Source of the DNA: an uncultured Bacilli bacterium
GTDB lineage: Bacteria; Bacillota_I; Bacilli_A; RF39; UBA660
DNA length: 7,289 nt
Direction: 5' to 3'
Assembly: GCA_948479395.1 (NCBI GenBank)
Contig: CAOLUI010000046.1
Coordinates: forward strand, 1-7,289
Under the pieces are notes generated by a model. It made no database searches. It saw only the letters and a program-made list of their open reading frames with translations, and was not told the origin of the DNA. The position numbers were made by a program, and so were the translations under genes. How positions within the stretch are numbered: the stretch's first letter is position 1; each line of letters opens with the position of its first letter. Below, piece after piece: positions 1-4,668 of the stretch.

Positions 1-75
1 CAGTAGGGCTAATGCGCCTAGGGTTAGGAGGGTTCTCTTTAATTTTTTGTTTTTCTTAAAACTTTTTAATTTCAT
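1..75 (-). CDS. N-terminus of a secreted or membrane-anchored protein (partial, runs off left edge)
   Basis: Only the first 25 codons are present, beginning at an ATG at 75-73 and open to the window edge. The visible peptide starts MKLKSFKKNKKLKR and continues into a hydrophobic run, TLLTLGALALL. A basic n-region followed by a hydrophobic core is the usual build of a signal peptide or signal anchor, so the product is probably exported or membrane bound. An AGAGGG ribosome site at 84-89 lies 8 bases before the ATG, and an extended -10 promoter sits just upstream, which supports a real start. The hydrophobic-core codons (CTC, CTA, CTG, GCC, GGC) are clearly richer in G+C than the neighbouring gene. 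Function cannot be told from this fragment. Confidence 0.7.
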   Translation of the reverse strand, partial: MKLKSFKKNKKLKRTLLTLGALALL

Positions 76-102
76 TTTTGATTCCCTCTTTCTATTATCC
101 AG

Positions 103-111
103 ATTATATCA
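103..111 (-). promoter_or_regulatory. Extended -10 promoter of the left-edge gene
   Basis: On the minus strand the sequence reads TGATATAAT: a perfect TATAAT (103-108) preceded by TGN (109-111). No good -35 box lies 17 bases upstream (the hexamer there is TAGTAA), which fits an extended -10 promoter. The TGA is also the stop codon of the upstream K/E-rich gene. Expected start of transcription is near 96, leaving a short leader with the AGAGGG ribosome site. This is a sequence match only. Confidence 0.6.
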
Positions 112-1893
112 TATTTTTTTCTTTCTTACTAAAACTTTTGCTTTATTAAAATATTTTTTTACAACTTTATCTTGTTTCTGTAAATTTTCATATCTTTTTT
201 GCAAACTTTTTTCTAAATTATTTATATAAATTAAAAATTCTTCATCATTTATTAATTCAGGATATTTTAAAAAAACTTGTTTTTTTAATTCTTTAAAAGA
301 AACTATATTCTTATACATAAGCAATATTGCCTCTTCTAAAGCATCATTTCCTTTTTTTATCTCTAAAAAATCCCAACCTTCTTGTTCAATCGCACTCCCA
401 AACAAAATATTTTTTATAAATTGTAAAGAACGAAAAACAAATAACCCCGAAACTAAGTGACGAAAAAATTTATTCTTAATAAAAGGAAAACTCAAAAATA
501 AAGGTAATTCTAATTTTTTAAAAGACTTCTTTAATGCCTGCTTTAACAATAATATTTCCATTTCTTCAATCTTTTTTTGCGACTTTTTCGTAGCATTTAA
601 AATTAAAATTTCTTTTTGTTTTAACTTATTATCTTCTTGATATTTCTTAAATTTCAATTTAAGTTGTTCTAACTCTTCTTCCGAAATTGATTCTTCCAAA
701 GAAATTCTTAAATCTTCTAAATCTTTCTCTTTAAAAATATAAACTTTATTTTTAATATCTTTTAATTTTTTTATTTCATCTTTTACTCTAACTTTTTGCT
801 CTTCATTTATATCTTTTAACAATAAATCTTCTAAAAATATTATTCTTTCATCTAATAGCTCTTCTACTAATTCGTATTCTTTATCAACTAAATCTTCTTT
901 TTCCATCTCCTTTTTAGCTTTATCAATAACTTGATCATTTTCTATTTTTACAAGAGAAAAATTAATTACCTCTGGCATTATTTTTTCTAAATTTTTAGAA
1001 TATTCCATTTCCTTTTCAGGTACCGCTTTTAAAACTTCTTTTTGTTTAGTATTAAACTTTAACTTATCATTATTTTGTTTTATATTGTCTTCTTTAGCCA
1101 AATTAGAACTTATAATTTTTGCTTCTAAAAAATTTTCCCCTTGTAAATCTTCTCGCCAATTTGAATCTTTTTTCTCTAAAAATTCATCATTTTTTTCTTC
1201 TTTACTTAATATTACTGAGCAAACACTTTCTTCTTTTAATATAACATCATCCAATTTTCCTTCTTTTTTATTCATTATGTCCTTATGTGCTTCTGAAATA
1301 ACATCTTTTTTATATTCAGGGTAATGTTCTTTTATTACCGTATTAAATCTTTTCTCTTCAAATGCTTCCTCTATTTCATCTTCTTTAGCATCTATTACTT
1401 CTGGAATAAAAACATTTTTATCAACATTTAAAGTTTCATTAACCTCTTTTTCTTTTATTTTTTCTTCTTTTTTAGAGATATTTCTTTCTTTATCTTTTTT
1501 AACATTTATTTCTAAAAATTCTCTTAAATCTTCTTTATTTTTAATTTCAACTTTCTCTAGTTTAAGAATTATCTTTTTAGTATATTTTTCTAAACTTGTC
1601 TTTTCTCCACGACTTAAATGTCTTATTTTTACTTTAAAGATTTTTTCTAATACTTTATTTAATTCTATCTTAATATCTTCATGGGAAAATTTTTTAAACC
1701 TTACATGTTCCTTGAACAAATTTCTTGTTCCCTCAGAAGAATCTGTTTCTTCATCCTTTTTCATTATTTTCTTATTATAAAAACATACTTCTTCTCTTTC
1801 CCTTTTTTCTAAATCATCATGAGAACCTTTCTTAAAAAAAGTTTTTAATAAATCTGTAAAAAAATTAATAATTATACCTAAAATTTTTTTCAC
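109..1893 (-). CDS. Large K/E-rich, predicted coiled-coil protein with amphipathic N-terminus, unknown function
   Basis: I do not recognise this protein. From the preferred GTG start at 1893 it has 594 residues. The frame also allows TTG at 1905 (598 residues), but GGTGAT at 1898-1903 then works as the ribosome site four bases before the GTG and could not serve the TTG, which overlaps it. Residue numbers here follow the 598 form. Residues 6-26 form a basic, amphipathic hydrophobic helix (KKILGIIINFFTDLLK) that could touch the membrane. Residues about 30-340 are very rich in Lys, Glu, Asp and Asn and look poorly conserved or disordered. Residues about 340-460 are heptad-like and probably coiled coil. 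Residues 467-503 (starting LPLFLSFPFIKNKFF) are hydrophobic and aromatic with basic residues, possibly membrane-associated. Residues 510-598 are predicted helical with a basic end. It follows pgsA after a terminator and appears to have its own promoter. It could be a lineage-specific structural or membrane-associated protein, but there is no functional evidence. Confidence 0.85.
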   Translation of the reverse strand: MKKILGIIINFFTDLLKTFFKKGSHDDLEKREREEVCFYNKKIMKKDEETDSSEGTRNLFKEHVRFKKFSHEDIKIELNKVLEKIFKVKIRHLSRGEKTSLEKYTKKIILKLEKVEIKNKEDLREFLEINVKKDKERNISKKEEKIKEKEVNETLNVDKNVFIPEVIDAKEDEIEEAFEEKRFNTVIKEHYPEYKKDVISEAHKDIMNKKEGKLDDVILKEESVCSVILSKEEKNDEFLEKKDSNWREDLQGENFLEAKIISSNLAKEDNIKQNNDKLKFNTKQKEVLKAVPEKEMEYSKNLEKIMPEVINFSLVKIENDQVIDKAKKEMEKEDLVDKEYELVEELLDERIIFLEDLLLKDINEEQKVRVKDEIKKLKDIKNKVYIFKEKDLEDLRISLEESISEEELEQLKLKFKKYQEDNKLKQKEILILNATKKSQKKIEEMEILLLKQALKKSFKKLELPLFLSFPFIKNKFFRHLVSGLFVFRSLQFIKNILFGSAIEQEGWDFLEIKKGNDALEEAILLMYKNIVSFKELKKQVFLKYPELINDEEFLIYINNLEKSLQKRYENLQKQDKVVKKYFNKAKVLVRKKKI

Positions 1894-1897
1894 TAAT

Positions 1898-1903
1898 ATC
1901 ACC
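1898..1903 (-). promoter_or_regulatory. Ribosome site deciding the start of the K/E-rich gene
   Basis: The minus strand reads GGTGAT, a full match to the 3' end of 16S rRNA (ATCACC). Four bases (ATTA) separate it from a GTG codon at 1893-1891. The upstream TTG (1905-1903) overlaps this site and has no purine-rich motif of its own, so the GTG is the better start. Confidence 0.6.
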
Positions 1904-1915
1904 AAACTTAAAATT

Positions 1916-1924
1916 ATTTTATCA
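1916..1924 (-). promoter_or_regulatory. Candidate extended -10 promoter for the K/E-rich gene
   Basis: The minus strand reads TGATAAAAT: a TAAAAT box (1916-1921, five of six matches to TATAAT) with TGN directly upstream (1922-1924). No -35 box is recognisable, because the position falls in the U-tract of the pgsA terminator. The expected start near 1909 leaves the GGTGAT ribosome site in the leader. In such A/T-rich DNA a chance match is quite possible. Confidence 0.35.
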
Positions 1925-1933
1925 TTTTATTTC

Positions 1934-1964
1934 AAAAAAAAGAAACTTAAACTAATCAAGTTTC
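1934..1964 (-). terminator. Intrinsic terminator at the end of pgsA
   Basis: On the minus strand GAAACTT (1964-1958) pairs perfectly with AAGTTTC (1948-1942). The stem can be extended by a G-T and an A-T pair around a five-base loop, and eight T residues follow (1941-1934). The stem begins directly after the pgsA stop codon TAG. This should end the gpsB-rnpB-rodZ-pgsA transcript and separates it from the K/E-rich gene. Confidence 0.8.
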
Positions 1965-2561
1965 CTACTTTTCCTTAAAAATTAAATCTTTCGCTTTATA
2001 ATAATATTGACATCCCGATACTACAGATAAAATACAAGCAATTATAATCAATATATCTGCAAAAGGTACACCGACAAGTTCAAAAGGAATATTATAAAAC
2101 AACATGAATGATACTCCTATCATCATACAAACTGTCTTTAATTTTCCTAAAACACTTGCTGCTACAACCTTTCCTTTATTCCCACTGGCCATTTTAATTG
2201 AATCTACAAATGTATCTCTAGTAATGATTATTACTGGTACTAAAACACTTATAAATCCTTGACAAGCTAAAATAATCAAAACTCCATTTACTAAAATTTT
2301 ATCCGCAATAGCATCCATTACTTTTCCAAAATCCGTCACTAAATTCTTACTTCGAGCTAAATATCCATCTAAAAAATCTGTTAAAGAAGCCACAATAAAG
2401 AAAATTCCTGCTATTAAATACTTTGAATCAATTACTACTTTCCCAGCCACCGTAAAAACAGGGAAATTAATTCCTAACTGATACCATGGCATCATCAATA
2501 AAATTAAAGTTATAATTGATAATATAATCCGCGAAATTGTTATTTTATTTGGTAAATTCAT
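1965..2561 (-). CDS. pgsA: CDP-diacylglycerol--glycerol-3-phosphate 3-phosphatidyltransferase
   Basis: This is an integral membrane enzyme of the CDP-alcohol phosphatidyltransferase family. It joins CDP-diacylglycerol and glycerol-3-phosphate to give phosphatidylglycerol phosphate and CMP, the committed step to phosphatidylglycerol. The family motif DG-x2-AR-x8-G-x3-D-x3-D is complete: D65 G66, A69 R70, G79, D83 and D87, with a further D62 just before. The N-terminus MNLPNKITISRI is typical of PgsA, and the 198-residue length is close to family norms. Hydrophobic segments lie near residues 11-25, 48-62, 85-115 and 150-185. The ATG is preceded by AGGAG (2571-2575), which overlaps the stop of the rodZ-like gene, so the two are probably translationally coupled. 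The substrate call rests on similarity and on the rodZ-pgsA neighbourhood known from Bacillus (ymfM-pgsA); other CDP-alcohol transferases are less likely. Confidence 0.93.
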   Translation of the reverse strand: MNLPNKITISRIILSIITLILLMMPWYQLGINFPVFTVAGKVVIDSKYLIAGIFFIVASLTDFLDGYLARSKNLVTDFGKVMDAIADKILVNGVLIILACQGFISVLVPVIIITRDTFVDSIKMASGNKGKVVAASVLGKLKTVCMMIGVSFMLFYNIPFELVGVPFADILIIIACILSVVSGCQYYYKAKDLIFKEK

Positions 2562-2573
2562 AAATCAAAACTC

Positions 2574-3038
2574 CTATTTAACATAACTTACAACTGTGGC
2601 TTTATCCCGAATTGTTACTTGCTTTACACTCCAAAAAACAATTCCTATTACCAAAAATATAATCATCAAATAACCAAATATAAAAACATTCTTATTATAT
2701 TTTTTTCTCTCAATTGTATAAGGGGAAACGACTTCTTTTTTTGGCGTCTTAACTTCCTCTTGCATTCTTTTTTCAATTTCTTTGACCGGAATTTTTGAAG
2801 TATATTCAAACATATACTCATTAAATTCATCTACTATTTTATCAGGATTAATTCCCAAATATTTTGCATAATTATAAATATTATCTTTTAAAATAAAAAT
2901 ATCTTTAAAACATCCAATATTTCCGTCTTCAATATTTTCCAAAATAACCTCTTTTATATCCAAATCTCTACTAGCTTCACCTAAAGTTACGCCAGCTTCC
3001 TCCCTGGTCACTCTAAAGAGCTCACCAATTTCGTTCAA
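2574..3038 (-). CDS. rodZ: RodZ-like membrane protein with cytoplasmic helix-turn-helix domain (short form)
   Basis: This 154-residue protein has the RodZ/YmfM layout. A cytoplasmic helix-turn-helix domain spans about residues 3-72 (IGELFRVTREEAGVTLGEAS, then YNYAKYLGINPDKIV). A charged linker follows at about 80-115 and a single membrane helix at about 117-136. In relatives RodZ couples MreB filaments to the elongation machinery and helps keep rod shape. Only about 18 residues follow the membrane helix, so the extracellular domain found in long RodZ proteins is absent. The start is TTG at 3038, supported by AAAGGAGTG at 3046-3054 with a seven-base gap; no ATG gives the full HTH domain. It lies 32 bases after rnpB, with no clear promoter or terminator between, and its TAG overlaps the pgsA ribosome site. 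The HTH could suggest a transcription factor, but the membrane helix and the pgsA neighbour favour RodZ. Confidence 0.85.
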   Translation of the reverse strand: MNEIGELFRVTREEAGVTLGEASRDLDIKEVILENIEDGNIGCFKDIFILKDNIYNYAKYLGINPDKIVDEFNEYMFEYTSKIPVKEIEKRMQEEVKTPKKEVVSPYTIERKKYNKNVFIFGYLMIIFLVIGIVFWSVKQVTIRDKATVVSYVK

Positions 3039-3070
3039 GATTTTTCACTCCTTTTATAAAAATTAAAATA

Positions 3071-3414
3071 AATAACACTAATAAGCCATGTTCTGTACAC
3101 AATAAGTGTGGCAAATATTTATCTAGATTTCTCTTCCCGCTCTCATTCTTTTTATCGATTGGGATTCCCCTACCATATTTTGGGTTTCTCACTCGTGGGG
3201 TTTACCTCGTTCCACTAATCCAGTTTCCCAGATTACTCGTCTCTTTGGCACTTTATGAATAATTTTACCCTTTAAGGTAATTTCTTCGCCATCAAGAATT
3301 AACTTGCCTTAGGTTATTTTTTCCCTAAGCACGAACACTACCATCAATCACAGACGGTGTGAGCATGGACTTTCCTCTACATTTTAATAATGCAGCATTT
3401 GCCTAAGTATTATT
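3071..3414 (-). ncRNA. rnpB: RNase P RNA (bacterial, type B-like)
   Basis: This is the catalytic RNA of RNase P, which removes 5' leaders from tRNA precursors. On the minus strand the conserved core is clear: GAGGAAAGTCCATGC near the 5' end, TAGTGTTCGTGC, AAAGTGCC, GTGGAACGAGGTAAACCCC, GAGAAACCCAAA, TGGTAGGGGAA (the loop that binds the tRNA CCA end), and ACAGAACATGGCTTA near the 3' end. Ends were set by helix P1, pairing AATAATACT (3414-3406) with AGTGTTATT (3079-3071). Helix P2 is also visible, GGCAAAT (3403-3397) with ATTTGCC (3116-3110). At about 344 nt it is shorter than the roughly 400 nt of Bacillus subtilis; the CCCAAA/GGTAGGGGAA region resembles type B. The 5' end overlaps the gpsB stop codon, and no independent promoter or terminator is obvious. 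Confidence 0.95.
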
Positions 3415-3745
3415 CATTTCTTCCGAATACAGCCTTTTCTAATTGACTAATTCGGCGCAATAAATCAACATTACTAACAGATCCATTACTTGAGTTTTCT
3501 TCATTTAAAGCTTCATATCTGCTTCGTAATTTATGATATTCTTGCTTCATTTTCATATTTTTTTCCGTTAAAACTTGGATTTCTTTTTCCTGTTTTTTTA
3601 GAAGCGTGTTAAACTCTGTATAATCAGCAATAATTAAATCCAAAAACTTATCCACTTCTTGTGGACGATATCCTCTTGCATCTATTTTAAAATCTTTATT
3701 TAAAATATCTTGAGTTGTTAATGAAATCTTCTCACCACTATACAA
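3410..3745 (-). CDS. gpsB: Cell division and cell wall adaptor GpsB
   Basis: GpsB is a small cytoplasmic, membrane-associated DivIVA-family protein that links peptidoglycan synthases, notably PBP1, to division and elongation sites. From a TTG start at 3745 the product has 111 residues (B. subtilis GpsB has 98) and aligns well: SLTTQDILNKDFK, then RGYRPQEVDKFLD (the membrane and partner binding core; Y26, D32 and D36 match the partner groove residues Y25, D31 and D35 of B. subtilis), a coiled coil at about 40-80, a Ser/Asn linker, and the C-terminal oligomerisation motif NVDLLRRISQLEKAVFG. A GTG at 3754 would add three residues but lies inside the AAGGTGG ribosome site, so the TTG is preferred. 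A consensus promoter lies just upstream. The stop TAA falls within the predicted first helix of rnpB. Confidence 0.95.
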   Translation of the reverse strand: MYSGEKISLTTQDILNKDFKIDARGYRPQEVDKFLDLIIADYTEFNTLLKKQEKEIQVLTEKNMKMKQEYHKLRSRYEALNEENSSNGSVSNVDLLRRISQLEKAVFGRNE

Positions 3746-3750
3746 AACTA

Positions 3751-3757
3751 CCACCTT
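3751..3757 (-). promoter_or_regulatory. Ribosome site deciding the gpsB start
   Basis: The minus strand reads AAGGTGG, five bases before the TTG at 3745. The in-frame GTG at 3754 is part of this motif and so is unlikely to be the start. Homology agrees: the GpsB family normally has only a few residues before the SLxxxDIL motif. Confidence 0.7.
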
Positions 3758-3768
3758 CTTACGTTTTA

Positions 3769-3797
3769 ATTATAATAATATTAGCCTTTCTTGTCAA
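3769..3797 (-). promoter_or_regulatory. Consensus sigma-A promoter of gpsB (and probably rnpB-rodZ-pgsA)
   Basis: On the minus strand TTGACA (3797-3792) and TATAAT (3774-3769) both match the consensus perfectly, with the ideal 17-base spacer. Expected transcription start is near 3762, giving a short leader that carries the AAGGTGG ribosome site. This is the strongest promoter in the window and fits a transcript that must supply an abundant structural RNA (rnpB). Confidence 0.9.
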
Positions 3798-3808
3798 GTA
3801 AGATAGCT

Positions 3809-3848
3809 TTAATCATAATTACTAATATTATATATATTTTATGATTAA
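3809..3848. repeat. Perfect 10-bp inverted repeat upstream of the gpsB promoter
   Basis: TTAATCATAA at 3809-3818 is the exact reverse complement of TTATGATTAA at 3839-3848, with a 20-base A/T-only-but-for-one-C centre. The nearer arm lies 11 bases upstream of the gpsB -35 box and the farther arm 14 bases past the small-ORF stop. It could be an operator for a dimeric regulator or a weak stem. There is no U-tract after it, so it is not a typical terminator. Chance is possible in A/T-rich DNA, though ten perfect pairs are notable. Confidence 0.5.
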
Positions 3849-3862
3849 TATCCCTTTTTGTT

Positions 3863-3955
3863 TTACTTAACTCGAATCCGACTTTCATCTAGCATAATCT
3901 TAGATTCTACTATTTTATCAAGCATTTCATCAAAAAAAACTTCTAATCGAAACAT
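3863..3955 (-). CDS. Small ORF, 30 residues, unknown function
   Basis: The reading frame runs from an ATG at 3955 to a TAA at 3863. The peptide begins MFRLEVFFDEMLDKIVESK and ends MLDESRIRVK. It is amphipathic and charged with no membrane segment. AGGTGA (3964-3969) lies eight bases before the ATG, as good a ribosome site as those of the confirmed genes, and this is the main support. It sits between the divergent recU and gpsB starts, transcribed toward gpsB. It could be a genuine small protein, a leader peptide, or a decayed gene. I know no family for it, and no convincing promoter was found in the A/T-rich sequence upstream. Confidence 0.45.
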   Translation of the reverse strand: MFRLEVFFDEMLDKIVESKIMLDESRIRVK

Positions 3956-3975
3956 AATATCACTCACCTATACTA

Positions 3976-4080
3976 AATAAAATACTCCTAAAACTTCAAA
4001 AAAATAAAGTCTTTCGACAAAAAATCCCAAAAAAACATTGTAAAGCGCACTTCAGCATATAGTAAAATTAAGAAATTTAT
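3976..4080. other. Remainder of the divergent spacer, no gene seen
   Basis: This part of the 350-base spacer between gpsB and recU is A/T-rich with runs of A. No RNA gene, LexA-type box or further ORF with a ribosome site was seen. The only G/C-richer patch is GCGCACTTCAGC at 4045-4056, which has no recognisable identity. Confidence 0.5.
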
Positions 4081-4082
4081 AG

Positions 4083-4088
4083 TATAAT
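4083..4088 (+). promoter_or_regulatory. Candidate -10 box for recU-pbp1A
   Basis: A perfect TATAAT stands 16 bases before the recU ATG. No -35 box is found at 16-18 bases upstream and there is no TGN extension. Transcription starting about seven bases downstream would place the AGGTGG ribosome site at the very 5' end of the message. A weaker alternative is TTGTAA (4038-4043) with TAAAAT (4063-4068) at a 19-base spacing. Some promoter must lie here because the neighbouring gene is divergent. Confidence 0.35.
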
Positions 4089-4104
4089 TTAACTAGGTGG
4101 TTTC

Positions 4105-4668
4105 ATGAAGTATCCTAGTAACATCAAAAAGAATTATCAAAACCCCTTAACTTATAAAAATCGTGGAATGGATTTAGAAGATGAACTCAATTTAAGTAAT
4201 GAATATTATCAAAGTATTGATAAAGCTTTAATTTTTAAGAAACCAACTCCCATTGGCGTATCCAAAGTTTCTTATCGTAACCAAAGTAAAATAATTGAAA
4301 AAGCTTATTTTAAAGAGCCTTCTACTCTCGATTACAATGGACTATATCGTGGGAAATATATCGAATACGAAGCTAAAGTTACAAAAAATAAAACGGCTTT
4401 TCCTCTACAAAATATTCATTATCATCAAATAGAACATATAAAAAAAGTTCTCAACCATCAAGGAATTGTTTTTTTAATCATCAAAATAAATGATTTAGTT
4501 TATTTATTAAAAGGATGCGACTTTATCTCTTATATTAATACCCATCTAAGAAAGAGTATTCCTTTTGATTATATAAAAAATCAAGGCTATTTAATAAAAT
4601 ATGGCTATAATCCACCCCTAGATTATTTAAAAATTGTAGATAATATATATTTCAAGGAGGATGAATAA
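4105..4668 (+). CDS. recU: Holliday junction resolvase RecU
   Basis: RecU is the Gram-positive Holliday junction resolvase, a dimeric Mg-dependent endonuclease that cuts four-way junctions in recombination and repair and helps chromosome segregation. The 187-residue product aligns along nearly its whole length with B. subtilis RecU: NRGMDLEDELN (residues 19-29), KKPTPIG, AYFKEPSTLDYNGLYRGKYI, EYEAKVTKNKTAFPLQN, HQIEHIK. The nuclease residues are all present: D76, E89 and K91 (D88, E101 and K103 in B. subtilis) and Q108. It is about 15-20 residues shorter than B. subtilis RecU, mostly at the N-terminus and in the C-terminal third. The ATG at 4105 follows AGGTGG at 4095-4100. Its stop overlaps the pbp1A start (TAATG), the classic recU-ponA operon of Bacilli. 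Confidence 0.96.
   Translation: MKYPSNIKKNYQNPLTYKNRGMDLEDELNLSNEYYQSIDKALIFKKPTPIGVSKVSYRNQSKIIEKAYFKEPSTLDYNGLYRGKYIEYEAKVTKNKTAFPLQNIHYHQIEHIKKVLNHQGIVFLIIKINDLVYLLKGCDFISYINTHLRKSIPFDYIKNQGYLIKYGYNPPLDYLKIVDNIYFKEDE
4654..4660 (+). promoter_or_regulatory. Strong ribosome site for pbp1A inside the recU end
   Basis: AAGGAGG lies seven bases before the ATG at 4668, within the last codons of recU. With the TAATG stop-start overlap this indicates translational coupling or re-initiation, keeping the synthesis of the two proteins linked. Confidence 0.8.

Noticed and set aside
8..30. CCCTA repeats resembling telomere-like or clustered repeats
   Set aside because: Only two or three imperfect copies occur and they are explained by Leu/Thr/Ala codons of the signal-peptide gene.
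47..229. Plus-strand 60-residue Phe/Leu-rich reading frame
   Set aside because: It is the antisense shadow of the A-rich end of the K/E-rich gene (Lys codons read as Phe) and has no ribosome site.
1085..1324. Plus-strand 79-residue Ser/Phe-rich reading frame
   Set aside because: It lies wholly antisense to the K/E-rich gene with a composition explained by reversed Glu/Lys codons; no ribosome site or promoter.
2574..3038. HTH protein as a phage-type or Xre transcription repressor
   Set aside because: The domain is followed by a linker and a membrane helix and sits directly before pgsA, matching RodZ/YmfM instead.
3970..3999. TTGAAG-18-TAGTAT as a promoter for the 30-residue ORF
   Set aside because: The -10 match abuts the ribosome site, so transcription would start within or after it; both boxes are weak matches in A/T-rich DNA.
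4010..4019. GTCTTTCGAC as a small hairpin terminator
   Set aside because: Only three base pairs form around the loop and the flanks do not extend the stem.
3990..4104. Possible LexA/SOS box controlling recU
   Set aside because: No sequence close to the Gram-positive SOS box (CGAAC-N4-GTTCG) is present.
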